From the NCBI GenBank assembly GCA_018287875.1, contig JAGVVL010000002.1, positions 1,922,001 through 1,986,000 on the forward strand: a stretch of 64,000 nucleotides of DNA. Direction: 5' to 3'. The notes beneath the pieces were generated by a model, which saw only the letters and a list, made by a program, of their open reading frames with translations, ran no database searches and was not told where the DNA came from. A program made the translations under genes and the position numbers. The first letter of the stretch is position 1; every line of letters starts with the position of its first letter. This document shows positions 12,232 to 23,014 of this stretch, in pieces. This DNA is from Nigrospora sphaerica (taxonomy: Eukaryota > Ascomycota > Sordariomycetes > Amphisphaeriales > Apiosporaceae).

Positions 12232-12882
12232 CACTTCTTCTTGTCCATCGCGATTGATGCGAGCCGCTTCTTAATTTCAAGGGCACCGCTACGGCGACCG
12301 TTGAACTGTTAGAAAATACGACGTACCCCCCCGTCGGTTGCAATGAAGTTTTACTAGCGAGCCATCCATGGCTACCAGTCTGGCCTCGGGTGCAAGTCCC
12401 CTATCCCTGGTGTTATAGATGCCGTTCCCGACGCGGCCCAGACACGGCCAAGCCGGCGCCATTAGCCCCCGGAGCTAGCCACCCCTTCGCTTCACGATGA
12501 GGATGAGATAGTCGGCCTAAAGGTGCTTTTGCTGACGCTTCGACGAGCAGCGATTGGGGCGCCGGCAGCGCCATCGCTCGGCCGAGGCGAACGTGGCTGG
12601 CCGTGTGTACTCTGAGACGGCCTGCAAGCCATGGATCTCCTGTCTCTGCCACCAGCTCCCCAGCATGAAAAAGCACCGTGACGGCCGGGCAGAACGATAC
12701 CTTACGTTACAACCACGCTGGCTTCTTCTGCGGCCTCGTCCCACCACCTACTTCTTCTATCGCGCCCAGGCTGAGGCCGTTCCGCCCCAAGCCCAACTCA
12801 AATACACGCTACCGCGCCTTCAGGTCCCAGCTTTCCGCCGAGGCCAAAGAGGCCGTATAGCGGAGGACAGAGAAACGCCGCC

Positions 12883-13893
12883 ATGCACTTGGGCGAGTTG
12901 GGGGGCGCACTGTCGGCGCTCCTGTGCCGACCCCGGACCCGGACCCTGCTGGGTTCCTTTGCCGCCCTCTTCCTCCTCGCCGTCTTCGTCCTGCCGGGCC
13001 GCCAAGACTTCGCCTACCCTTTCGCCCGCCCTCACCGGCCCCGGCCGCCCCCGGGCGCCGGGGACCCGGGGGCTTTGACGTCGCCCATACCCCGCAAGAT
13101 CTGGCAGATATTCCTGCCCAAGGAAGGCCGCCGTGAAGGGTCGCACATATCCCCCAATACACTGCGAGACACGGCGACGTGGCTCGCCATGAACCCCGGG
13201 GTCGAGTACATGCTGGTCGGGTCCGACTGGGCCCGCCAGTTCGTCGACAGCCACTACGCCGACGACGAGCCCATGCGGAACACGTACCACGCCATCCGGA
13301 ACCCCGGCATGAAGTCGGACCTGCTGCGGTACCTCATCCTCTCCAAGCTGGGCGGCGTCTACACCGACCTCGACACCGTGGCCCTGAAGCCCGTGGCCCA
13401 GTGGGTTCCCGACGAGCTCCGGCCCCGCGTCCGCTTCGTCGTCGGCATCGAGTACGACCGCCTCGACCACAAACCGTGGGCCGAGTTTCCCTACGACGTG
13501 CAGTTCTGCCAGTGGACCCTCGCAGCCGCCCCCGGCCATCCCGTTTTCGCCGATATGGCGCGCCGCATTGTCGCCTCCCTGGACGACCTCGCCACTGGCC
13601 ACAACACCACCTTGTCCCAATTTAGGCCTGCCGATTTCGACGTCCTCAACTCCACGGGGCCAGCGGCCTGGACCCGTGCCGTTTTCGACCACATCCGGCT
13701 GGCTGACCCCCACGTTACCCATCTGGGGAACCTGTCTCACATGAAGGAAGCCAGGCTCTTTGGGGATATCTTGCTTCTTAACATTGACGGTTTCGGCTCG
13801 GGCCTACCACACTCGGACGCCACCGATGGTTCGTCCGGCCTTGCCCTGGCCAAGCACGAATTCCGCGGTTCGTGGCGCGAATCATCCTGGTGA
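12883..13893 (+). CDS. OCH1-type alpha-1,6-mannosyltransferase-like protein (GT32)
   Basis: A single-exon protein of 336 residues with type II topology: a short N-terminal cytosolic part, a membrane anchor around residues 24-42, then a lumenal GT32 domain. Diagnostic segments are IPRKIWQIFLPK, the MNPGVEYMLV strand, MKSDLLRYLILSKLGG and VYTDLDTVAL with the DXD site at residues 162-164. FPYDVQFCQWTLAAAPGHP follows, typical of OCH1/HOC1 relatives, and the protein ends near a HEFRGSWRE motif. Such enzymes add alpha-1,6-mannose to N-glycans in the Golgi from GDP-mannose. Fungi usually encode several OCH1-like paralogues, so the acceptor here is uncertain. The long GC-rich open frame on the opposite strand is a shadow. 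Confidence 0.82.
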   Translation: MHLGELGGALSALLCRPRTRTLLGSFAALFLLAVFVLPGRQDFAYPFARPHRPRPPPGAGDPGALTSPIPRKIWQIFLPKEGRREGSHISPNTLRDTATWLAMNPGVEYMLVGSDWARQFVDSHYADDEPMRNTYHAIRNPGMKSDLLRYLILSKLGGVYTDLDTVALKPVAQWVPDELRPRVRFVVGIEYDRLDHKPWAEFPYDVQFCQWTLAAAPGHPVFADMARRIVASLDDLATGHNTTLSQFRPADFDVLNSTGPAAWTRAVFDHIRLADPHVTHLGNLSHMKEARLFGDILLLNIDGFGSGLPHSDATDGSSGLALAKHEFRGSWRESSW

Positions 13894-14229
13894 GGTACAA
13901 TCGCTGGGGGAGAGGGGTGGGCTGGGCCCCTGAAGAAATAGTCCATATCACGTGTACAGGCCAGCGCCCATCCCTTAGCTGGCATGGCGGCCTAACCAGT
14001 TAAAACCGAGAGGTGATGCGGTTACACTGGCGCTCCATAGATTGGGTGATGGATTGATCGCACCATTTGTTTTGGGGGCCCAAGGGCTCTCGTGCACTGT
14101 GAGCCCGCGCTGGCAGCGAAGAAGAATGCTTACATATGCCCATGACCCGCCCCCAAAAACGCACCAGGGGCGCCGCGTAAAGTAACTACTGGATATCGTG
14201 GCCGACCGTTGGATGACACCGAGTGCGGT
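13894..14229. other. Short convergent gap
   Basis: 336 nt between the converging GT32 and disordered-protein genes, long enough only for 3' UTRs. I see no other feature in it. Confidence 0.6.
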
Positions 14230-17200
14230 TTATGCAGTCTCCCAAATGCTGGTTCCGTCCAAACCGATCTGGATGCCCCGATTCTCCTGGTCCTCAAGGC
14301 AATCTATACCCCCCGAACACCGAGCAAGTTTCCGTGGAGCCTCGGTATCCCACCTTGGATTGAGGAAATCGTCCAGGTTCTGTAGAACAGCCGCTACAGG
14401 ATCGAGAGCCAGAGTTTGTGTATCGCTTTGCCATGGCGATTGCGGAGACTCGCCGCCTTCATCATCATCCTCCTCCTCTTTCTCGACCGTCTTTTGGAAG
14501 CCAGAAGCCGTTGTTGGGCAATCTTCCAGGATGTGATTATGATATGCATCAGCTTCCCTGAAGGCTATTGCCATGGCATTGACACCGGGACTCAGTTGTT
14601 GCTGAGATTCAGCGGGCAGCAGACGTTGCAAGCAGGTCTTGGGCTCCTGCTCGTGGCACCTTCTCACGGCATCGAAGTGGCCGCTGAACTGGTCGTCCAA
14701 GTCCTCGCCACCTACTTGGGTGTCCAAAGAGGGCGGCGGTGACTTTGGTCTTGCGTTACTTCTGAATGACGGCGGCTCGGTTACTGCCTCCTCTTCGCCG
14801 GGCAAAGGGGCAAAGGACACACGCCGGGTGCCGCGCCGACTGCCGCGCCGACTTGATTGAGATTGCCCTGTAGTCCAAGGATTCGTACCGGTGACGTCAA
14901 AGAATAGCGGGGTGCTCGGGAGGCGTCCTCCAGACAGCCTAGGGTGTCTATAACTCCGGTGGCTGGGTTTTGGTGATGGCGTGTTGAATTTCGCAAAGGA
15001 TTTGACTGACAGCTCAAGCTCCAATGGTGCATCGGGGACTATCGCGGTCCATGGTGTCTGCTGCGAGATTCCGATGGCACATTGCCCCTGGCAAGGTGTT
15101 GGCGTGCTTGTCGGAGTCATGTGTCTTGAGGGAGCCACCCAGCCTTCGCCAGGCTCGCTTTGCAGGTCTTGGGCATCCGCTTCGGTGATATGCTGTATAT
15201 CTCTAGACGATGGGATCAGGTCGTCATCTGCACCCTTGGCTTCTTCCTCGCCAGTATGTCTATCCACGTCGGGAGTCCTGGGTCTCTCATCGAGGCAATC
15301 CTCTCCGCCAGTGTGTTCATTCAAGTCGGCAGTCTTGGGCCTCTCTTCCAGGCGGTTCTCTTCACCGGTACGTTCATCCATGTGGGGGATCCAAGACCTC
15401 TCTTCAAGGCTTTCCCTTTCCCCGCCATGTTCATCCAAATCCGGAGTCTTGTGCCTCTCTTCGATGTGGCCCAAAAGTCTTGCTGGTGAGCCAGCTGTCT
15501 GTTCCGGCAGTCCCGGCTCTATTGACACAATCGTCCGGTGCGCTGCAGCATCTTTGATGTCTGACCCATTTTCCGGCGTTTCTTGTGCGACATCTTGTAT
15601 GAGAACCGTCTCTCGTTCGGGCGGAGGAGCCGTGGGTCCTGGCACTGCACCTCGAGCCAGGGGTTCCATCTGTGTTGCCGAATACACAATCTCCGTCATG
15701 ACATCCACTTCTGGACGCCCGGAGAGAGAACCGAAAACGCTCGGTTCAGCTGGCGCGTGAGAGTACGCATCTTTGTGTGGTTCGTTACCGCTGTGCGTGG
15801 TATATCCGACTAAAGTCGTATCGCCTCCTGACACGAATTTCTCGAGAGATGTGCTGTGTGTTGCCTTGAACGTCTCGAATTCGATGCCGTGCGTTTCCGT
15901 CGAGTTCGCACTCATCCCTTGGTTACTGGGTCTTTCAGTTTGCACATCTTGAGCGCCCTCTGCCTCGTCAGCATGGCTGGACTTCGGTGTGGCGGCAACT
16001 TCCTCCGCGAGTGCTGGAACAGGTGTGTTTGTTTGATCCGTGACCGGATCGCGCTTGTTGGGCATTCTGATGTCGCCGATGGGCACCAGAAACGCACCGT
16101 TATCCCGGAAGGTGGCCGACTCGTGTTGTATCTCGGGCCGGTGCTCAGGCCCTGAACTCTTCGCCCGTTTGGCTGCATCCAGTTCCGCTCTGGCAGTATA
16201 TCCCTCCGGGCACAGTTGTGGCGGCAGACTAAGAGCCCTCTGATAAGAAGTCGTAGCATTTGGGTGGGTTCCTTGGAGTTCCTCTGCCATGTCATCCGTT
16301 CGTTCGGGGATTGCGGCAAACCGGTAGTCCTGCCTTGTATTATCATTCATTGGTGTGGGCTCTTGTACGTCGCACGATTTCGAACGATGGCTCTTTTCCA
16401 GTCCAAAGGGCCCCATCTGTTCTTGCTGTGCACCGGTTTCGATCGTTTTCAATATTGGTGATGCTGACCTGGCGACATTTCGTGCGATCGGACGGACCCG
16501 ATAATGGAAGCTGTCGTCCATCTGGCTTTCGAACGCAATGTCTGCTCCACATAATTCACCTGCTTCACCCACTTCACTTCTTTCAGGGGCGGTTTGTCGA
16601 TGGTCTGTAGAAGGCTCAGGAGATCTTCTTCGAGGAGCATTGGTGTCGACTACCGCGCCTGCTGCATCTTGCCGAGAAGCGCACGCCTGGCTCTCGTCAC
16701 TCATCGAAGACGCACTATCACTGGGCATACCGGTGTCCTCTTCGTCGGACACAGGATCCAAAGCCTTCCCCATCGATTTAGCCGAGCACAGGCCTGTGCT
16801 AGAAGAAGGCGTTGTCATCTTCGGACTGGTAATCGGAAGGTTAGGATTGAGGGTCGTTGATGCTTGCACGAGGGCCGCAGCCGCCGTCGGTGTGTGTTTT
16901 ATAGGTGATGGTGCGTCGTGGTGCGAAATTTTCCTTTTGGTCAGTTTGCTCTTCAGCCAGTCACTCGCGGCAGGTCGCTTCTTGCTGTTGCTGTGGGGGT
17001 CGCCGCCGCTTCCTGGGCTAGGTGCCCAGAACTCGTCTCTGTCTAGAGCATCGGAGGGGATGCCTTTGGCCCAGTCATGGATAAGGAACCGCTTCTCGGA
17101 ATCGAGGCCGGCGTGGTCGTCCAGTTGGACTTCTCTATTGCTCTCCGGGCTCGGAAGGTGGCACTGCATGGAGTCTCCGGTCATCGGCGTAGCATTCTTG

Positions 17201-17562
17201 CTTCCAGGCAGTCTGGCGAGGGCTTTCGGGGCAATCGACTTCACGGCAGGCCTCGGAACGGCGGGTCGTGAGATGGAACTCTTCGTGTTCCGGTGCTTCG
17301 GGAGCCAAGGGTTCTGCCAGCCCCTGTCGAACGGGCCCCTTAAGGAGGCAGAGGTAAGCCGTGGCGGTCGCCCTTCGAGGTACCGCAGGCCTTGCTCCTC
17401 ATAGCGCAGGCGCTTTGCGAGCCTGGCGGGCTCGTCGAGTTCGTCATCAGAGCCCGGACATAGTATGTCGTGGGCTTCCTGGGGCGCTGCGCAGTATATA
17501 GGCTCGATAGGGAGCTGCGCCTGTCTGTCCCGCTTATCCATAGCTCTGCCAGAGGATGTCAT
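14230..17562 (-). CDS. Large disordered conserved fungal protein ('protamine P1'-labelled type)
   Basis: A single exon of 1110 residues. I recognise no catalytic domain. The first ~100 residues look conserved: an EPIYCAAPQEA segment, an acidic SDDELDEP patch, then LRYEEQGLRYLEGRPPR, SLRGPFDRG and WQNPWLPKHR. As I recall, this type of N-terminus occurs in Sordariomycete proteins labelled 'protamine P1', a label with no functional support. A basic cluster (KKRPAASDWLKSKLTKRK) could be a nuclear localisation signal. The middle is acidic and Ser/Pro/Thr-rich. About residues 698-779 contain four tandem 19-residue units (see the repeat entry). A conserved-looking C-terminal segment (RRVSFAPLPGEEE, then LQNLDDFLNPRWDTEAP) follows. 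A nuclear, chromatin-related or scaffold role is only a guess. It converges with the OCH1-type gene and diverges from cdc11. Confidence 0.75.
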   Translation of the reverse strand: MTSSGRAMDKRDRQAQLPIEPIYCAAPQEAHDILCPGSDDELDEPARLAKRLRYEEQGLRYLEGRPPRLTSASLRGPFDRGWQNPWLPKHRNTKSSISRPAVPRPAVKSIAPKALARLPGSKNATPMTGDSMQCHLPSPESNREVQLDDHAGLDSEKRFLIHDWAKGIPSDALDRDEFWAPSPGSGGDPHSNSKKRPAASDWLKSKLTKRKISHHDAPSPIKHTPTAAAALVQASTTLNPNLPITSPKMTTPSSSTGLCSAKSMGKALDPVSDEEDTGMPSDSASSMSDESQACASRQDAAGAVVDTNAPRRRSPEPSTDHRQTAPERSEVGEAGELCGADIAFESQMDDSFHYRVRPIARNVARSASPILKTIETGAQQEQMGPFGLEKSHRSKSCDVQEPTPMNDNTRQDYRFAAIPERTDDMAEELQGTHPNATTSYQRALSLPPQLCPEGYTARAELDAAKRAKSSGPEHRPEIQHESATFRDNGAFLVPIGDIRMPNKRDPVTDQTNTPVPALAEEVAATPKSSHADEAEGAQDVQTERPSNQGMSANSTETHGIEFETFKATHSTSLEKFVSGGDTTLVGYTTHSGNEPHKDAYSHAPAEPSVFGSLSGRPEVDVMTEIVYSATQMEPLARGAVPGPTAPPPERETVLIQDVAQETPENGSDIKDAAAHRTIVSIEPGLPEQTAGSPARLLGHIEERHKTPDLDEHGGERESLEERSWIPHMDERTGEENRLEERPKTADLNEHTGGEDCLDERPRTPDVDRHTGEEEAKGADDDLIPSSRDIQHITEADAQDLQSEPGEGWVAPSRHMTPTSTPTPCQGQCAIGISQQTPWTAIVPDAPLELELSVKSFAKFNTPSPKPSHRSYRHPRLSGGRLPSTPLFFDVTGTNPWTTGQSQSSRRGSRRGTRRVSFAPLPGEEEAVTEPPSFRSNARPKSPPPSLDTQVGGEDLDDQFSGHFDAVRRCHEQEPKTCLQRLLPAESQQQLSPGVNAMAIAFREADAYHNHILEDCPTTASGFQKTVEKEEEDDDEGGESPQSPWQSDTQTLALDPVAAVLQNLDDFLNPRWDTEAPRKLARCSGGIDCLEDQENRGIQIGLDGTSIWETA
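15225..15470 (-). repeat. 57-bp tandem repeat encoding 19-residue units
   Basis: Inside the disordered protein gene, four consecutive 57-nt units encode 19-residue repeats with the approximate consensus LEERPKTPDLDEHTGEEES. Examples are LEERSWIPHMDERTGEENR and LEERPKTADLNEHTGGEDC. The nucleotide units have diverged by many substitutions but keep the reading frame. Confidence 0.85.
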
Positions 17563-19406
17563 GATGGCAAGCGGCGCCAGGAATTCAGTCCATGCATGTC
17601 TCGGCGGGTTCGAACGGTGAGGGCGAGAGGAAGGCTGCGGCAGCTGGAGGCAATTGGAACTGGAGAGATCAGATGGCTGACACGGGTGATGGAGGCCCCA
17701 GGGTTTGTATGAGGCTCCACTAGCTGCTTGTCATTAGTCCCTATGCATACATGTACGTTTTTGGTTGCCCGACCAGCAAACGCGGTTCCCGAGAGCGCGT
17801 CCGGTACGCGTAAAGTGGTTGGTGTTTTCGTGTGTCGTGTGTGGGGATCGAGTACTTAGGTGTACCTACTTACATACCTGCATGAGGTAGAGGTAGAGAA
17901 CTGTAACCTGCCTACACTTCTTACTAGCCTAGCCACCCCCAACGCACTCTCCTACCCACCACGTTCAACTATGTAACTGTGGACGGACGCAAGGAGAGAT
18001 GCTGGTTTGCCCCAAAAAAGGATTCCGAAATGACACAAGATGAAACGGGTTTCTAACTCAGATCACAAGTTGCGATGGAGAGGGCGGCACTTACATGTAC
18101 TTACTAATAGCCCCGTGCATTCAGCGCCACCACGTACTACCTCTTCCGCTTTGTCTTACGCCCAACTGTTTGTTTCCCCCCAAGAACGGACGAGGGCGGA
18201 GCAAATACCTTTGCACATGCATCCATTCTCATTTCACTTGACTCCCTGACGCCAACAGGCCACCTGCAAACAGCAGCCTGGCCTGGCCCACGTACCAATT
18301 ACATGTCAAAACAGCCCGTGGGGTGTCAGGGCCTCTGCAGTAGTTTGGGGTCCATACGGAGTACGGGGATGCAGTCCAACCGCGGGCATCGTACATGGAT
18401 TCCCGGTTAGCATAGAGCCCATGGGATTGCAGTGGAGCTTTCAGAATGCCCGAATAAGCACCCAAGCACCGGCTGCCAGATCCGTCTCAACGTCATGCTA
18501 CCTCGTGGCAATGGGTCTTAGAGAATGGGAATGCTGTGGCCTGTACGGGAATGTACCGCCTACCGCTTCAGACGTAATATAAATTACGCGTAAATATGCA
18601 TTCGCATCCCTTAAGTCGCATCCGATGCCTACCTCCAGCTCAGGCGTATACATCTTGCAGACATACTTGACACGTCCGGTCGGCCCGGGCTTATTAGAAG
18701 AGCCTACAGATGGATGTTTCCGAGGCACGAAAAACCGCGACAAGTGGCGAGGTGGTTGTGGTACTAACGTATAAGTAGTACTGTGTAGTAGCTGCCGCGA
18801 GCCGGGAGATTCGAGACAAGGATTGTGCTCATCGCTACGGCAACCGGAACAGGGCGCCAATGGGATTGACAGAGGTTGTTGATGCGGGCGGGCTGAGGGC
18901 GCGTCAATGCTTATCCTTCGGAAGTCATGTTGATAATAAAGTCGGGCTTCCAAGAAGCTTTCGAGAGGAATCGCCATCACTGCGGTTTGCCAATCTTTGC
19001 TATTGGGACACGCATTCCCCGCGCCGCTCAGCTCTACTGCTGCGAGATTCTTTATCCCGTCGTCTTACTCGCCGTCGTCGCCATCGACGGTCTCGCCCAT
19101 CCGCGACAAACTTGCAGCCATCGCTCGCTTGGTATCTCCAGTCGGGTAGTCTCTACGGACTAGGTTACTGCCAACGTTTACCTACCTACCTCATCCATAT
19201 ATCGGTACTTCTGGGCCCACCCTCGGTAGACCCCGCTGTCGCCTACGCGCGAGCCAGGGCACTCTCTCCATAACCAAGCCATCACTGTCGCAAGATCGGC
19301 CCAGCCTAACTTTTATCACAACCAAGCCCATACCTGCTCGGATGGAGGCGCTGGGGACATAGGTACTGCGCCGTTTCGAAGCCCTTGTCCGTCGCTATCC
19401 ATCAAA
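17563..19406. other. Divergent promoter region (disordered protein / cdc11)
   Basis: 1.8 kb with no supported gene. It carries several TACCTACTTAC-type motifs around 17860 and 19170, and TACGGAGTACGG near 18357. The part just before cdc11 is pyrimidine-rich on the plus strand, as expected for a leader. Confidence 0.55.
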
Positions 19407-22400
19407 ATGGCCCCCGCCTGGCTCGACTCACTGTCCGAAGACTGGGTTTCGGAGCCCAATTCCGATGCCTCGCCGGACAACCTATCGACCTATTCCGACT
19501 CACTGGCCGGTTCGCAACATGGGAGCTCCAGGGGCTCCGTCAGTCGCGCCTCGCGACTCGGCCAAGCCGACACAAAAGCTCCCCCGAGTGCTCGCGACCG
19601 AAGCGCAACCGCGCTGAGCGAAAAAAGCTCCAACGAGATCGTCATGCGAGCCTCGCAGCGTGCTCCCTCCAAATCGGCGCAAGGAGCCAGGCACTCGCAA
19701 CAACGAGGGCGCCAGGACGGCCACTCCTACCCCAACTCGACCACATCCTCCGTTGTCCACAACACCGTGCATCACAAATCCGGCAGCGTGTCACCCACCA
19801 AGAGCAAAGACGAGGCACCCGAGTGGAAGAGGAGGCTCCTTTACGGAGAGATGTCGTACGGCGAGTCGAAGGACTTATTCAGCTCCGCTGCGAACGGCCT
19901 GGAAGGCATCTTCCGCCCTCCTCCCCCAGCCCCCAGTGGCCTGCAGGGCGACGATGAAGACGCCGACCATGCCAACGTTACCTTCAACGACGTAACACTT
20001 CCGTCCAGCCCTCCACCGTACTGGAAAGGTTCGCGACGGGCGTCGTGGGAGGAGTCGGAGAAGGAAGATAGCAGCGAGTCGTCGAACCACCAACCCGGAT
20101 ACCGCAAGAAACAGGCCAGGTACTCGCCGAAAGACACGCCATACGTAGACCATAGCAGAGTCGACGACTCGACCGCGGAACCACACCCCCCGGCCCAGGA
20201 TACCACTACGCCAAAGGATCATAGTAGACTTTCTGTCCCGTCGGCAGGCGCCAAAGAGGCGTCACGAAAGACGAGCGGCAAGAGTGCTGGCTTCCACGAA
20301 GCCTTCAGTCCCATTTTGCTGTCCCCGCGTAAAGACGACGATGGGCGTGTTAGCTTCGCCCCAGTGGAGTTGTCTCCGGGTCAGCTCTGGAAACGCCTGG
20401 ATAAGCTCCGCGAGAACCAGATGATCGTGGACTCGGATTCCAGCAGCCACACTCGGCATTCCATGGATGAAAGTTTGTGCAACCCCGACACGACCGATGA
20501 CTATGCTAGGAACGGCGGTTTTTTGAACTTCCGGCGAGATCAGTCCAACGACGGGTCCTTCCAACGGCAACCCTTGAGCCCGCCGCACAACAACGACACG
20601 TCTGAGATGCTCCCCGAATCCTCGCTTCAGGCTAGCACACCGAAGCAATTTCCGACCGTGCGGACTGAACCCTTCATCTCTACACAGTCAGCCGGTCGCC
20701 CAACGACACCCCCGAGCCCAGATATGCCGCCTGCACCGAACCCAAGTCCTGAGAGGCAGGAGCGGCCTCCGACGGCTCCTCCTGCCGCCGCCGCTGCCGC
20801 TGCCGCTGCCGCCGCCGCCGCCGCCGCCGCCGCATCCCCGCTCAAATTGTTTGGCCCCTACGACACCTTTACAAACCAGACTCTGCTGCGACGTATCAGC
20901 CAATTCGAGGACACGGAGAGTCCTCCTCGCCCCACTGACCAGTCAGACCCTTCAACCTCGGTATTACCCTTGAGGCGGAGCTCGCGCAAGTCGCAGCAGA
21001 CGAATCAGACGAATCAGACGAATCAGGCGAGCAACGCCGCCTTGAAGGCGAGATTCGGCGTGGGTGAGCTGGATGGGTATTCGTTCAGCGAGGACCTTTC
21101 CACGAACGACAACTTTGCATTTACTAACAAAGAGAATGTGGCACCGGGAGACTCTCCACTGCGGAGTCACCCCATCAAATTTGACATCAGTCAGCCTTCG
21201 GGATCAGAAGACGAGTCGCTGATGATCCCACCCCGGCGCAACAAGTCCGGTGCCTCGACGGATCCCTCCAAGCAGGCAAAGGGCAGCCCGACAACACGAT
21301 CCTTCGCTACCCGTGGCGGCTCGTTGGACCGATTGGTGACCAGATTCGGCCTGCTCGCGACGCCAAGGAGGGATGGGTCGGAAAGCAAGCGACCGCGTAC
21401 CTCACCATCAAAAGATCCCACTCCCAAACGGCGGCGGACGCTGCACAAGTCCGATATAGCTTTTGGGCTAGAAAGCAAGTACAAAGCTATAGAGTTGGTC
21501 CAGGCTTCTCATAGCCACATGCAATACGCTATGGCCAGGAGGCGCAAGGGCCTTCTCCGCTATGGAGAATCGCAGACCGCCTCGAGCCCCTCTGGGGCGG
21601 CGCAACAAGCGCAGCGGCAGCGTAGCCCAACGCCAAGCCCCAGGGCCTCTCTGCAGCAAGAGCGAGAGCCGCTGGCAGATTTGGAGTTCAGCACCTTGCA
21701 CGACGAGTCCACGATGCCTGACCATGAGTCCGAGTTCTTCATACCGGACAGGGTCTCCAATGGGGTACGCAATGGGTCCATCCGGACCCAGGACTTCCTT
21801 GTCGAGGCTGAGAAGATCATGGCTATGATTCGGAGCAAGGGTCGGCCCCAGCATGGGCTATCCGTTGTAGACGAATCCACCATGCACCCTTCGGAGCACG
21901 ACGGCTCCAGCTCCTCCGGGTATGACGAAGACGAAGATTCCTACCAGGACTCTACCCAGGAGTCCTTTTTGAGGCCACCCAGCCGGGAAGGACGGCCGGC
22001 GCGCTCGCGCCAGGCGGCCTGTGCGGACAACCCCGAGCTCGCCAGTAAGCTCAAGCAGTACGAAGAGACCAGCGACATGTCCGATCTGATGACCGGCTCG
22101 CTGCGGCAGAGTGAGATGGCCAAAAGGGCTATCCGACATGGCGGCAAAGCAAGCGACTTCGTCCAGCAATGTCTCCGCAGTGGTGAGCGGCGGCACAATG
22201 ACTCGGAAGACGACGACGATGTCGTCAGCGATCTATCCAACGTGAGAATATCCCGAAACCCTGCGGGCCCCTTGGTTGTGGACAGCCCTGACGTGTGGTC
22301 TCAGGGTTGGCGTTCTTCCGGATCATCGGCGCCAACGGCATCCTCACGAGGCTCGGCTACGGACTCGAAGAGACTGATCGGGCCGGATGTAGTCTCTCAG

Positions 22401-22981
22401 CTCATTGGCAACCAAGTGGGCAACATGGTCCTTGACGACGAGAACAAGGTCTGGATGAAAGTCAAAACGCCGCGGACGAGTGCCAAGGACTTCAATATGG
22501 TGCCGTCGGAAGACAGCGAAGATGACCCATTCGGTAGCATTCCAGATCTCTCTGTCGACGAGACGAAAGAAATCCAGAATCTCCTGATGAGAACCGCGCC
22601 AATCGATGACTTTGCGACGCTTGACGACTACGCGCCCTTAGACGACTTGAACGAGTTCATCGCGAAGGACGACGAGGATGTTCCCTCGACGTCATCGGGA
22701 CGGAGGTCCCACGCAACCGGCCAGATTGGCTCTACTTCAAGTATGTTGAGCCACACGCAAGAGGCCTTGTCGAAGATCAGACAGACCTTGGTCGATACTG
22801 CCGTTGAGAACGACGAAGAGATTGAGCATGAAATAACGATTCACGAAGATCGCGTAAAAAAGATGAGACCGTCCCGGCGGAGGAATCTCACCATTACGTT
22901 TTCCTCGCCTATTGCATCCATTATCCAGGATATGCTGCCGGACCCCTCGGACGAAGAGGACGCGAGAGAAGACCACGATCG

Positions 22982-23014
<33 letters not shown>

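Larger units (their letters stand above)
10209..12882. other. Divergent promoter region between the two GT32 genes
   Basis: A 2.7-kb gap expected to carry both promoters. The longest open frames (for example 212 codons at 11391-12029) are proline/arginine-rich, lack homology that I recognise and contain a poly-C run, so I do not call them. It contains a C17 homopolymer and an AT-rich TATATA tract. Confidence 0.55.

Noticed and set aside
12820..13740. 306-codon frame antisense to the OCH1-type gene
   Set aside because: It is a shadow of the GC-rich codon use of the GT32 gene, which has clear family motifs on the plus strand.
8911..13893. A biosynthetic gene cluster around the glycosyltransferases
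   Set aside because: No backbone synthase, P450, transporter or pathway regulator is nearby. The neighbours are housekeeping genes.
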